This document shows, one piece after another, positions 37,283 through 45,064 of a DNA stretch of 45,064 nucleotides (positions are counted from its first letter, which is position 1; each line of letters opens with the position of its first letter). Below the pieces are notes generated by a model that worked only from the letters and a program-made list of their open reading frames with translations, ran no database searches and was not told where the DNA came from. Made by a program: the position numbers and the translations under genes. The DNA is from Hyphomicrobiales bacterium (GTDB lineage: Bacteria > Pseudomonadota > Alphaproteobacteria > Rhizobiales > Rhizobiaceae): contig UBXM01000016.1 in the NCBI GenBank assembly GCA_900469445.1, positions 150,468-195,531 on the forward strand, given 5' to 3'.

Positions 37283-38904
37283 CAGTTGCCCTCCCCCGTG
37301 CCGCTGTCGACACCCGGCACGACCGTCGCATTGCGAACCGCATCGATATAGAGGTTCGGATTGCTGAGCGTTCGGATCGTCGTATCCATATATTGCATCG
37401 CCGAATTCGCCTGCACCGTCAGCAGCAGGGTCAGACCAAGCAGGAACATGACCGGCACGATCTCGATGACGAGAACCCGTGGCACCGTGCCTTCGAGCGA
37501 AGTCCAGAACGTACGGATACCGACGCGTGTCATTGAAATGAGGGCTGCGACGCCCGACAGGATGACAAGCACGATCAGAAGCCAGACGGCAATGGTCGGC
37601 GGCACGCCGATCGCTCCCGTGCCCATCATCGCCGAAAGCATGGCGAATTTGGCAATGAAGCCGGACAAGGGCGGCAGGCCCGACAGAAGAAGGCCGCACA
37701 TGGCAAAGCAGGTGCCGAGAATGGCCATCGTGCCGGGCATGGTCACGCCATCCCCTTCCTCCGGCTCGTCCTCGTCCGCGTCGCCGTAAGCCTCCATCGT
37801 GACGGCGAGAACGTTGGCGCCCGCGTCCTGGCTGCGCTCGACCAATTCGATCAGCATGAAGAATGCACTGATCGTCAATGTCGAACTGACGAGATAGAGC
37901 AGCGCTCCGGAAGAGACCGCGCCATCATTGATGCCGATCACCATCAGCAGGGTGCCGGAAGAGACGAGCACCGAAAAACCGGCAAGTCTGCCGAGTGCCT
38001 GCGATGCAAGCACACCGATCGTCCCGAAGATCAGCGTCGCCATGCCTCCGTAAAGCAGGACGGTCGAACCGAAACCTGCCGATGGCCCGCTGTCGAAAAG
38101 TAATGTCGTCAGCCGCAGGATGACATAGATGCCGAGCTTGCTGAGAATGGCAAAGATGCCGGCGACAGGCGCTGCGGCAGCGCTATAGGCCGTGGGTAGC
38201 CAGAAGCAGAGCGGCCACATGCCGGCCTTGATGAGAAAGGCGATGCCGAGCACACCCGCACCCGCTTCCATCAGCATCCGGCGATCCGCTTCCATTTCCG
38301 GGATACGGGCCGCCAGATCCGCCATGTTGAGCGTACCGGCCGTGCCGTAGATCAGGCTGACGCCGATCAGGAACAGAAGCGCGGCCGCCAGATTGACCGC
38401 AATGTAATGCAGGCCGGCCTTGACGCGCAGCTGACCCGAGCCGTGCAGCAGAAGACCGTAGGATGCCGCCAGCATCACCTCGAAAAAGACGAAGAGATTG
38501 AACAGGTCGCCGGTCAGGAAGGCGCCATTGACGCCCATCAGCAAAAGCTGGAACATCGAATGGAAATGCGATCCCATCGCATGCCAGCGCGCCAGCGAGT
38601 AGACCAGCGCGGCAACCGCCACAAGCGCCGTCAGAAGCAGCATCAGCGCCGACAGACCATCGAGCACCAGAACGATGCCGAAGGGAGCCGCCCAGTTACC
38701 GAGCAGATACACGCCCTCATAACCGTTCGGACCGCTTTCGATGCGGAACAGAATGAACGCGACGGCCAAAAGCAGAAGCGTCGAGACGAGGCTTACCATC
38801 GCCTTGGCCACGCGCCGCCGCTCATCGATGAACAGCAGGATCGCTGCCGCCGCAAGCGGGATCAGGATCGGCGCGATGATCAGATGGTGCGACCAGCCGT
38901 TCAT
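37282..38904 (-). CDS. phaD: Pha/Mrp antiporter subunit D (MnhD, NuoN/NuoM-like)
   Basis: 540-aa antiporter-like subunit with about 14 membrane helices, homologous to respiratory complex I proton channels. It carries the key acidic helix (LFNLFVFFEVMLAASYG) and a membrane Lys (FLIKAGMWPLCFWLP). It works with PhaA as the ion-translocating pair. Overlaps phaC by 4 bases and phaE by 1. Confidence 0.94.
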   Translation of the reverse strand: MNGWSHHLIIAPILIPLAAAAILLFIDERRRVAKAMVSLVSTLLLLAVAFILFRIESGPNGYEGVYLLGNWAAPFGIVLVLDGLSALMLLLTALVAVAALVYSLARWHAMGSHFHSMFQLLLMGVNGAFLTGDLFNLFVFFEVMLAASYGLLLHGSGQLRVKAGLHYIAVNLAAALLFLIGVSLIYGTAGTLNMADLAARIPEMEADRRMLMEAGAGVLGIAFLIKAGMWPLCFWLPTAYSAAAAPVAGIFAILSKLGIYVILRLTTLLFDSGPSAGFGSTVLLYGGMATLIFGTIGVLASQALGRLAGFSVLVSSGTLLMVIGINDGAVSSGALLYLVSSTLTISAFFMLIELVERSQDAGANVLAVTMEAYGDADEDEPEEGDGVTMPGTMAILGTCFAMCGLLLSGLPPLSGFIAKFAMLSAMMGTGAIGVPPTIAVWLLIVLVILSGVAALISMTRVGIRTFWTSLEGTVPRVLVIEIVPVMFLLGLTLLLTVQANSAMQYMDTTIRTLSNPNLYIDAVRNATVVPGVDSGTGEGN

Positions 38905-39239
38905 CGCTTCTCCCCCCTACCGTCCACATGGTCGGTACCGGTAAGGCCGCGCGAAGCGAGAAGGACGACGAGGAAAAGCGCCGTCGTTGCAAATCCGATG
39001 ACGATCGCCGTCAGAACCAGCGCCTGAGGTACCGGATCGGCCAGAACGCCGTCTGCGCCATTGCCGCTCAGGATCGGCGGAACATTCGTCTTCACGCCAC
39101 CGACCCCGAAGATGAACAGGTTCACCGCATAGGACAGGAGCGAAAGGCCGATAATGACCTGATAGGTGCGCGGACGCAGGATCAGCCACACGCCGCAGCT
39201 GGTCATCACGCCGATGGCGATGGAAAGGATGATCTCCAT
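38901..39239 (-). CDS. phaC: Pha/Mrp antiporter subunit C (MnhC, NuoK-like)
   Basis: 112-aa NuoK-like protein with three membrane helices (GVWLILRPRTYQVIIGLSLLS, PVPQALVLTAIVIGFA). Start overlaps the phaAB stop by one base (TAATG). Confidence 0.92.
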   Translation of the reverse strand: MEIILSIAIGVMTSCGVWLILRPRTYQVIIGLSLLSYAVNLFIFGVGGVKTNVPPILSGNGADGVLADPVPQALVLTAIVIGFATTALFLVVLLASRGLTGTDHVDGRGEKR

Positions 39240-42166
39240 TAGTTCTCCTTCGCCTTTTCGGCTTCGATCGTGCGAAGGCGATTGATACGGATCGACTGGT
39301 GCGCCAATGCAACGAGGATCAGCACCGTCGATCCCACCACCAGCATGAAAACGCCGAGATCGAAAAACAGCGCCGTTGCAGCCGGTATCTTGCCGATCAG
39401 CGGCAGCGTCAAATATTGCGAATGAGATGTCAGGAACGGATAGCCGAGGAGCCAGGCGCCGATGCCGGTCAAGATCGAAAGAATGAGACCAGCTGCCATC
39501 CAGCGCAATGGCAGGATACGGATACGATCCTCCGCCCAGCGTGTTCCACCGGCAAGATACTGAAGAAGGAAGGCAATCGACAATGTGAGACCGGCCGAAA
39601 AACCGCCGCCAGGCAGATCATGGCCACGCATCAGGATATATACCGCGAAGGTGATGATGACCGGGAACATCCACTGCATGATCACCGATGGTACCAATAG
39701 ATATTCGCGTACCGTGTCGCCCGCATTCCGCTCCGGCCGCTCTTCATCGAAACGGTTCTGGATCTGTTGCTGCTCCGGCATGACCATGCTGTCGGGTGCC
39801 GGACGGAAACGTCTGAGCAGGGCATAAACGGTCAGCGCCACGATGCCGAGAACGGCGATTTCGCCAAGCGTATCGAAACCACGGAAATCGACGAGAATGA
39901 CGTTGACGACGTTGCGGCCGCCCCCTTCCGAATAGGCATTTTCCAGGAAATAGGTGGCGATGGCATCCGGTACCGGCATGGTCATGACGGCATAGGCGAC
40001 GAAAGTCATCCCGACACCGCAGATGATCGCGATCAGCAAGTCGCGAAAACGCCGGAAACGAGCACGGAACGTCACCGCTTCGTCCATCTTCTCAGCGCGC
40101 TTCGGCAACCAGCGCAGACCAAGCAGAATGAGAACGGTGGTGACGATCTCGACCAGCAACTGCGTGATAGCAAGGTCAGGTGCGGACAGCCAGACGAAGG
40201 TCATGCAGACGATAAGACCGATGCCGCCCAACATGATGAGTGCCGCAAGCCTATGGTACTTGGCCAGATAGGCCGTACCGAGCGCAAGGCAGATACCGAT
40301 CAGCCAGATTCCAGCAAAGACCTTGTCGACGCCCGAAAAGACGAAAGTGCGTGGCTCGAAGCCCGAAAGCCACAGGGGAAGAAGGCCGGCGAGAAAGCCG
40401 GTAACGACGACCCAGCGCAGCTGCGGCTGCAGATTGCGGGTGCCGATCCGCTGTTCGGCTGAACGGGCCCAGCGCCAGGAAACTTCGACGAGAATACGTT
40501 CGAAGATGCGCTGCCCCTTCAGCCGCCGCAACAGTGGTGGACCGTCCTCGCAGGTGGCGAGATAATGGCGAAGCACAAAATAAAGCGCACTGCCACCGAT
40601 CAGCGCGATCAGGCTCATGACCAGCGGCAAGTTGAAACCGTGCCAGATGGAAAGGCTGTATTCCGGCGTATCGGTGCCAAGCACGCTGACGACAGCCGTG
40701 TGAAGCAACGGCCCGACCGAAAATGCCGGCGCAATCCCGACGATCAGGCAGATGACGACGAGCAACTCGATCGGAAAACGCATCCAGCGCGACGGCTCGT
40801 GCGGCGTATCCTTCGGCAGACTGGTCGGCTGAGGGCCGAAGAAGACGGTGTGAATGAAGCGCAGCGAGTAAGCGACGCTGAAGGCGCCGGCGAGCGTTGC
40901 GACATAAGGCAGGATGATGTCGAGAACAGAATCCGCATGCGTCTCGATCGCCTCGGCGAAGAACATCTCCTTCGACAGGAAGCCGTTGAGTAGCGGAACG
41001 CCGGCCATGGCCGCACTCGCCACCATAGCCAGTGTCGCGGTATAGGGCAGATAGCGGAAAAGCCCGCTCAATCGCCGCATGTCGCGGGTGCCTGTCTCGT
41101 GATCGATAATCCCGGCAGCCATGAACAGCGACGCCTTGAACGTCGCGTGATTGAGCATGTGGAAGATCGCCGCTACCGTGGCAAGCGGGCTTCCGAGGCT
41201 GAGCAGTGTGGTGATCAGCCCGAGATGGCTGATCGTCGAATAGGCCAGCAAGCCTTTGAGGTCCTGCTGGAAGATCGCAAAGAAGGCGCCGATCAGCAGT
41301 GTCAGAATACCGGCCGCGCCCAGAATGAAGAACCATTCGTAGGTTCCCGAAAGCGCCGGCGAAAAGCGGGCAAGCAGAAAGACGCCGGCCTTCACCATGG
41401 TTGCCGAATGAAGGAAGGCCGAGACCGGGGTCGGCGCCGCCATGGCGTTCGGCAGCCAGAAATGGAACGGGAACTGGGCACTCTTCGTCAGCGCGCCGAG
41501 AAGGACGAAAACCAGTGCCGGCACATAAAGCGAATGGCCGCGGATAAGATCGCCCGATGCCAGGATCTTGTCGAGATCATAGCTTCCAACGATATTACCG
41601 ATGAGAAGCAGCCCGATCAGCAGGCAGAACCCGCCGATACCGGTAATCGTCAGCGCCATGCGGGCGCCATCGCGCGCCGCCGCCGCATTGTGCCAATAGC
41701 TGATCAGCAGGAAGGACGAGATGCTCGTCAGCTCCCAGAAGATCGAAAGCAGGATGACATTGCCCGAAAGTACGATGCCGAGCATCGCGCCCATGAAGGC
41801 GAGGAAGAAGGAGAAGAACCGCGGAACGGGATCGTCCTCGGACATGTAATAACGGGCATAGACGGTGACGAGAAAACCGATGCCGTTGATCAGCACGCAG
41901 AACATCCAGGCAAAGCCGTCCAGACGCAGCGTAAAATTCAGCCCGAGCTGAGGGATCCATTCAAGCTGGTAGCGAAGGACATTTCCATCGGTCACCTGCG
42001 GATAGGCCAGAACGGTGATGGTCAGGCAGGCAAGCGCCACCAGAGAGGCCAGGCGCGACGGCAGAACCGCGGAAGCCGTGTTCAGGAGCAGAACGGAAAG
42101 GAGACTTCCGATAAACGGCAGGGCCAGCAGAAGAAAGAGAAAGTGCGGCGCAAGCGTTATCCCAAT
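39239..42166 (-). CDS. phaAB: Pha/Mrp antiporter fused subunits A and B, probable ATT start
   Basis: Giant antiporter subunit, about 975 aa from the ATT at 42166. Residues ~1-780 are MrpA (NuoL-like helices, FWELTSISSFLLISYW, HSATMVKAGVFLLAR, LLAYSTISHLGLI, MLNHATFKASLFMAAG); the C-terminal ~150 residues are an MnhB domain (HDLPGGGFSAGL), the AB fusion found in rhizobial pha operons. The first in-frame GTG (42040) would delete the first helix and has no ribosome site. Between there and an in-frame TGA at 42170-42172 no ATG, GTG or TTG occurs. The ATT at 42164-42166 follows AAGGGATGAGAC and gives MGITLAPHFLFLLLALPFIG, a good MrpA N-terminus. The system is known as a K+ or Na+/H+ antiporter needed for pH adaptation and symbiosis in Sinorhizobium. 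Confidence 0.85.
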   Translation of the reverse strand: MGITLAPHFLFLLLALPFIGSLLSVLLLNTASAVLPSRLASLVALACLTITVLAYPQVTDGNVLRYQLEWIPQLGLNFTLRLDGFAWMFCVLINGIGFLVTVYARYYMSEDDPVPRFFSFFLAFMGAMLGIVLSGNVILLSIFWELTSISSFLLISYWHNAAAARDGARMALTITGIGGFCLLIGLLLIGNIVGSYDLDKILASGDLIRGHSLYVPALVFVLLGALTKSAQFPFHFWLPNAMAAPTPVSAFLHSATMVKAGVFLLARFSPALSGTYEWFFILGAAGILTLLIGAFFAIFQQDLKGLLAYSTISHLGLITTLLSLGSPLATVAAIFHMLNHATFKASLFMAAGIIDHETGTRDMRRLSGLFRYLPYTATLAMVASAAMAGVPLLNGFLSKEMFFAEAIETHADSVLDIILPYVATLAGAFSVAYSLRFIHTVFFGPQPTSLPKDTPHEPSRWMRFPIELLVVICLIVGIAPAFSVGPLLHTAVVSVLGTDTPEYSLSIWHGFNLPLVMSLIALIGGSALYFVLRHYLATCEDGPPLLRRLKGQRIFERILVEVSWRWARSAEQRIGTRNLQPQLRWVVVTGFLAGLLPLWLSGFEPRTFVFSGVDKVFAGIWLIGICLALGTAYLAKYHRLAALIMLGGIGLIVCMTFVWLSAPDLAITQLLVEIVTTVLILLGLRWLPKRAEKMDEAVTFRARFRRFRDLLIAIICGVGMTFVAYAVMTMPVPDAIATYFLENAYSEGGGRNVVNVILVDFRGFDTLGEIAVLGIVALTVYALLRRFRPAPDSMVMPEQQQIQNRFDEERPERNAGDTVREYLLVPSVIMQWMFPVIITFAVYILMRGHDLPGGGFSAGLTLSIAFLLQYLAGGTRWAEDRIRILPLRWMAAGLILSILTGIGAWLLGYPFLTSHSQYLTLPLIGKIPAATALFFDLGVFMLVVGSTVLILVALAHQSIRINRLRTIEAEKAKEN

Positions 42167-42237
42167 GTCTCATCCCTTCATTTCCGAGGCGTTTCGGTCC
42201 TTTATCATGTAAAGGAGTGCCCCACTAGCCAATCGGG

Positions 42238-42283
42238 CCAAACTGCCATATATGATTGATTCTGACCAATATGGGCAATTTGG
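42238..42283. promoter_or_regulatory. Large imperfect dyad between phaAB and HTH gene
   Basis: CCAAACTGCCATAT (42238-42251) and ATATGGGCAATTTGG (42269-42283) are inverted copies, with one inserted base and one mismatch, around 17 bases. It sits directly in front of, or over, the first codons of the HTH gene and upstream of phaAB. It looks like an operator, most simply for the HTH protein itself. Confidence 0.55.
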
Positions 42284-42287
42284 AACA

Positions 42288-42557
42288 ATGGGTCAACCGG
42301 ATCAGGGAAAGATTTTGTCGCCGGCTCTCTGTCGGGCAGGTCGCGGCTTCCTCGACTGGACGCAATGCGATCTGGCCGATCGCTCGGGCGTATCCCGTAG
42401 CACGATTCGCGACTACGAAGGCGACCGCCACGAGGTCCATCGCTCGACGGAAGCGCAATTGCGGCGCGCCTTTGAAGAAGGCGGCCTCGCCTTCGTCGCG
42501 GTTGACGACGATTGCATCGGCATCTGCCCGAAAGAGAAGAATCGTCCCCCGGAATAA
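42288..42557 (+). CDS. Small XRE-type helix-turn-helix regulator
   Basis: 89-aa DNA-binding protein. Residues ~10-65 have the Cro/CI-like pattern ALCRAGRGFLDWTQCDLADRSGVSRSTIRDYEGDRH, then ATEAQ-like STEAQLRRAFEEGGLAFV. Very similar small regulators are frequent in rhizobia, usually with no known target. The frame opens at ATG 42252, but that start lacks a ribosome site and lies inside the dyad; ATG 42288 follows TTTGGAAC. Being divergent from phaAB it may regulate the antiporter or itself. Confidence 0.8.
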   Translation: MGQPDQGKILSPALCRAGRGFLDWTQCDLADRSGVSRSTIRDYEGDRHEVHRSTEAQLRRAFEEGGLAFVAVDDDCIGICPKEKNRPPE

Positions 42558-42660
42558 GGCCCGGTCAACCGACCCGCGCTTTCTGGAATCTGGTGGAGCG
42601 CTCGCTGCGTTTTTGAGCGCGCCCTGGCTAAATCTATTGCCACGCGATTGAAGAGGAAGT

Positions 42661-42683
42661 CGTGCCCCGGAAAACGGGGCACG
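42661..42683. terminator. Hairpin terminator downstream of uxaB
   Basis: CGTGCCCCG-GAAAA-CGGGGCACG, a perfect 9-bp stem, 17 bases beyond the uxaB stop. The following minus-strand bases are only moderately T-rich (ACTTCCTCTTC). Confidence 0.65.
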
Positions 42684-42699
42684 TTGTCTGCGGCCGGCC

Positions 42700-44154
42700 T
42701 CAGGCCTTGTCGAGGAAGGCCTGAAGACGCTCAAAGGAGAAAGGCTCTGCGGTCAGATACAGGAAATCCTCGGTAACCTTGGCCAGCAGTTCCGGCGTAT
42801 CGATCGAACGCCCCCAGAAGGCCGTTTCCTGCAGATAGGCCGCAACCATGGCCTCGACATCGCCAAGCGCGCCGATCGCCCTGATCTTTTCGACCACTTC
42901 GGCTGCATCGCGCGGCGGCAGGGCGTCTGCACCCTTGAACCGGCCCAGATAGAAGGCAAGCCATGAAGCAAGCGACAACGTCATCAGCGGTGCCGGCTTG
43001 CCGAACTTTTCATTGTAGGCGAGAAGCCGCTCCAGATTGCGCGTCTGGTATTTGACGATGCCGTTGAGGCTGATGTCGTACCAGAGATGGCGGATATAGG
43101 GGTTCTGGAACCGGCGCAGCACGGCTGCGGCAAAGTCCTCCAGCTCCGCCTTCGGCAGCGTCAGGAATGGAATGACCTCCTCGTTGAGAAGCCGGTCGAG
43201 GAATTTAGCGCCAGCCGGCTGCGTGACCGCCTCACCGACCGATTCGACACCGGCCAGCAGCGAGAGTGCGCAAAGACCGGTATGCGCACCGTTGAGGATC
43301 GCCACCTTGCGCGCCTTGTAAGGCGTTGCGTCCTCGACGACGAGCGTACCCTCGTCATGATCGGCAAGCGGTATCTTCAACTCCGGCATGCCCGGCTTCT
43401 TTTCGATCACGAAGAAATGGAAAAGCTCGGCCGCCGACATGAACTTGTCTTCATAACCGAGTTCCTGCATCAGCGCGTCGGCCTCGGCGCGCGGGTAACC
43501 GGGCACGATCCGGTCGACCAGCGTGTTGTAGAAGGCATTGTGCTTTTCCAGCCAGGTGATGAAGGCCGGATCGAGCTTCCATTCATTCGCGTGCTGCAAA
43601 ACGATCCGCCGCAACTCGTCGCCATTATGGTCGATGAGTTCGCAGGCGATCATCTGCAGCCCGGCTTCCGGCTTGCCGTCGAATGCCGTCCAGCGCTCGA
43701 AGAGGAACCGCGTCAGCTTGCCGGGGAAGGAGACCTGCGGCGCATCGTCGAATTTCACCGTCGGCACATAGGCGATACCAGCATCCGTCGTGTTCGACAC
43801 GACGACGGTGATGTTCGGATCATGCGCAAGCACCAGAACATCCTTCCAGTTCTCATGCGAGGGGATCTCCTGGCGCACGCAGGCGATCAGTCGCGGCTCG
43901 GAAACCTTCTCGCCGGCCTCGTTTACGCCGCGCGACAGAACCGTGTAGACACCATCCTGCTCGTTCAGCGTGAAGGGCAGGCCGCCGGCGATCGGGCGAA
44001 GGGCGATCACCCCCCAGTCGGACCCGGCCTTCTCGTTCAGAAGGTCGATCTTCCAGTCGACGAAAGATCGCAGGAAATTGCCTTCTCCCCATTGCAGAAC
44101 ACGCGGGGTGGGGCGGGCGCGGCCCTTCAGAAAGCTCTCATCGAGACGTTTCAT
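42700..44154 (-). CDS. uxaB: Tagaturonate reductase (altronate oxidoreductase), mannitol dehydrogenase family
   Basis: 484-aa long-chain dehydrogenase of UxaB length. LQWGEGNFLRSFVDW at the N-terminus, NTTDAGIAY, ELIDHNGDEL, KVAILNGAHT (catalytic Lys-Asn region), and RRFQNPYIRHLWYDISLNGIVKY near residue 360. UxaB reduces tagaturonate to altronate with NADH in galacturonate breakdown. ATG at 44154 has AAGGA 8 bases upstream; the open frame to 44364 adds a Met-rich leader across a structured region and is rejected. No uxaA or uxaC lies beside it, so the rest of the pathway is elsewhere. Confidence 0.88.
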   Translation of the reverse strand: MKRLDESFLKGRARPTPRVLQWGEGNFLRSFVDWKIDLLNEKAGSDWGVIALRPIAGGLPFTLNEQDGVYTVLSRGVNEAGEKVSEPRLIACVRQEIPSHENWKDVLVLAHDPNITVVVSNTTDAGIAYVPTVKFDDAPQVSFPGKLTRFLFERWTAFDGKPEAGLQMIACELIDHNGDELRRIVLQHANEWKLDPAFITWLEKHNAFYNTLVDRIVPGYPRAEADALMQELGYEDKFMSAAELFHFFVIEKKPGMPELKIPLADHDEGTLVVEDATPYKARKVAILNGAHTGLCALSLLAGVESVGEAVTQPAGAKFLDRLLNEEVIPFLTLPKAELEDFAAAVLRRFQNPYIRHLWYDISLNGIVKYQTRNLERLLAYNEKFGKPAPLMTLSLASWLAFYLGRFKGADALPPRDAAEVVEKIRAIGALGDVEAMVAAYLQETAFWGRSIDTPELLAKVTEDFLYLTAEPFSFERLQAFLDKA

Positions 44155-44318
44155 ATATCTTTTTCCTTGATGCAAAGGCATTGATGAAAGAGTGACCCGC
44201 GATGTGAAGATGACGCCATCATTGATGTCTTTGATCTCGCAACGTGTCGAAGCGAAATTCGCAACTTTCGGGACATATTCGATCAGCTGCATGAAAGGCA
44301 TGGGCCCGCGCGAAAACC

Positions 44319-44362
44319 GCATGATGTGTCCGCAGACACGCATCATGCCGCGAAGCGGACAC
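44319..44362. promoter_or_regulatory. Overlapping inverted repeats upstream of uxaB
   Basis: One structure pairs GCATGATG (44319-44326) with CATCATGC (44341-44348) and TGTC with GACA inside. A competing one pairs GTGTCCGC (44326-44333) with GCGGACAC (44355-44362). They lie within the 304-base gene-free interval (44155-44458), 165-210 bases before uxaB. They could be tandem operators for a uronate-responsive regulator, or alternative RNA folds in a leader. The rest of the interval shows no coding sequence I trust. Confidence 0.45.
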
Positions 44363-44416
44363 ATCCGAAGCGACCTCCGCGGGTCGGCAACTAGGGCGAA
44401 AGCCCATTATGGTCTG

Positions 44417-44453
44417 GAGAAAAGGTTCACTCAAAAACGAGATGAGCGAACCT
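44417..44453 (-). terminator. Terminator of the membrane-anchored hypothetical gene
   Basis: On the minus strand AGGTTCGCTC pairs with GAGTGAACCT (10 bp including one G-T), with an 11-base loop, followed by TTTCTCC. It starts 6 bases after the stop codon. Confidence 0.75.
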
Positions 44454-44458
44454 GAGGA

Positions 44459-44836
44459 TCACAAGGCGAAATAAAGCAGGCCGGCAAGAACACATGCGGC
44501 AAAACACAGTGCGGAGAACATGACGCCGATCGTGCCGAACGAAGGCTTCTGTTTGCCAAGACCGTCATCGGCTGGCCGATCGTCCTGCATCGGCCTTGAG
44601 CCGGCTGGATCGCGACGTATCACGCTATTTTCTTCGACAACGGGCTGTGCAATCGACTTGTCGTCCACCACGCTTTGCCGCCGGGTAACCGAGACATGCT
44701 TGATGGAATGCTCGTCGAGTTTGACGGTAAATGTCATCCGGGATTCGGTCTGGAGATCAGCCATGACCTTCTCGGCCGCAGCGGTCTCGTCGTCGGCTTC
44801 CACAAGCACGGTATGGGTAACTAAATAAAACGGCAT
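44459..44836 (-). CDS. Hypothetical protein with C-terminal membrane anchor
   Basis: 125-aa protein from ATG 44836. The N-terminal ~55 residues (MPFYLVTHTVLVEADDETAAAEKV) resemble a small domain seen in many rhizobial hypotheticals. A polar linker follows (~55-95), and one C-terminal membrane helix (GVMFSALCFAACVLAGLLYFAL) ends the protein, so most of it faces the cytoplasm or periplasm as a tail-anchored protein. The frame is open further upstream: ATG 44977 follows GGGGGAGA and would give 172 aa, and no stop occurs before the window end, so a longer protein is possible. Function unknown. Confidence 0.65.
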   Translation of the reverse strand: MPFYLVTHTVLVEADDETAAAEKVMADLQTESRMTFTVKLDEHSIKHVSVTRRQSVVDDKSIAQPVVEENSVIRRDPAGSRPMQDDRPADDGLGKQKPSFGTIGVMFSALCFAACVLAGLLYFAL

Positions 44837-45064
44837 CTGTATTTCACACCGGACGTGTTTGCAGGGAGGAAGCTCTGGAAGGAGGGCATACCGGATTGCC
44901 TGATCGCAATCGATTGAGGCGATATGCGGGCGCTGCTTGATCGCTGTCAGGAGTGAATGCAGTAAATCATTCAGCATTCTCCCCCTCACACGATTTCTGA
45001 CCCATGGCGGCCCGGTCGTCGCCTGTGCGTCCGGCGTGGCGAACGATCTGTCCTTCCTGATGGA

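Noticed and set aside
41961..42173. ATG-started frame (MRHWDNACAAL...) as the true start of phaAB with a frameshift
   Set aside because: It needs an indel, and its product lacks the hydrophobic MrpA N-terminus that the other frame gives without any change. Kept only as an alternative to the ATT start.
44192..44455. 87-aa plus-strand frame upstream of uxaB
   Set aside because: Met- and Arg-rich with no ribosome site; it runs across the inverted repeats and the terminator of the neighbouring gene.

Overview
The window looks like chromosomal DNA of a Rhizobiaceae bacterium (Rhizobium/Agrobacterium group). The grounds are high GC, an lpiA-acvB pair, a chvE-gguA-gguB sugar importer, a Pha/Mrp antiporter operon with fused A and B subunits, short palindromic intergenic repeats of the rhizobial mosaic type, and an iron-responsive box of the TGA-N9-TCA type. 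I see no tRNA, rRNA, phage, transposase or CRISPR. All identifications are by eye; no database search was run.

Layout, left to right. (1) 157-5610 (-): a very large secreted, thioester-containing alpha-2-macroglobulin. (2) 5824-6747 (+): a MetF-like protein, then a bidirectional terminator and a TerC-type membrane protein (-). (3) 7802-11796 (-): acvB and lpiA, which hydrolyse and make lysyl-phosphatidylglycerol. (4) 11995-20449 (+): an eight-gene operon for a CoA-linked aromatic pathway of the 2-aminobenzoyl-CoA/salicylyl-CoA kind: a monooxygenase/old-yellow-enzyme fusion, SDR, cupin, atypical crotonase, acyl-CoA dehydrogenase, thioesterase, RidA-like protein and a FadB-like hydratase/dehydrogenase. 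It has a promoter with an operator-like palindrome on the -10 box, and it ends at a long inverted repeat and a terminator. No CoA ligase is present.

(5) 20629-28398 (-): a sugar operon read from right to left. A GguC-family enzyme, a Gfo/Idh sugar dehydrogenase and a sugar-acid dehydratase come first, followed by chvE, gguA and gguB. Together they would import and oxidise L-arabinose and/or D-galactose. (6) 28688-34172 (+): a divergent YtfQ-YtfR-YtfT-YjfF type sugar importer with its GntR/FCD regulator as last gene. (7) 34276-35235 (+): a DUF2218/siderophore-interacting reductase with an iron box. (8) 35560-35796 (+): a small unknown protein between two gene-poor stretches.

(9) 36136-42166 (-): phaAB-C-D-E-F-G, a multisubunit cation/proton antiporter whose cistrons all overlap by 1 or 4 bases and whose first cistron seems to lack an ordinary start codon. 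A small HTH regulator diverges from it. (10) 42700-44154 (-): a tagaturonate reductase (uxaB) with a structured upstream region, and finally a membrane-anchored hypothetical protein whose frame stays open to the window edge.

The most notable points are the ligase-less aromatic operon, whose crotonase and RidA members have both lost the canonical catalytic residues, the apparent ATT start of phaAB, and several long dyads in divergent promoter regions.
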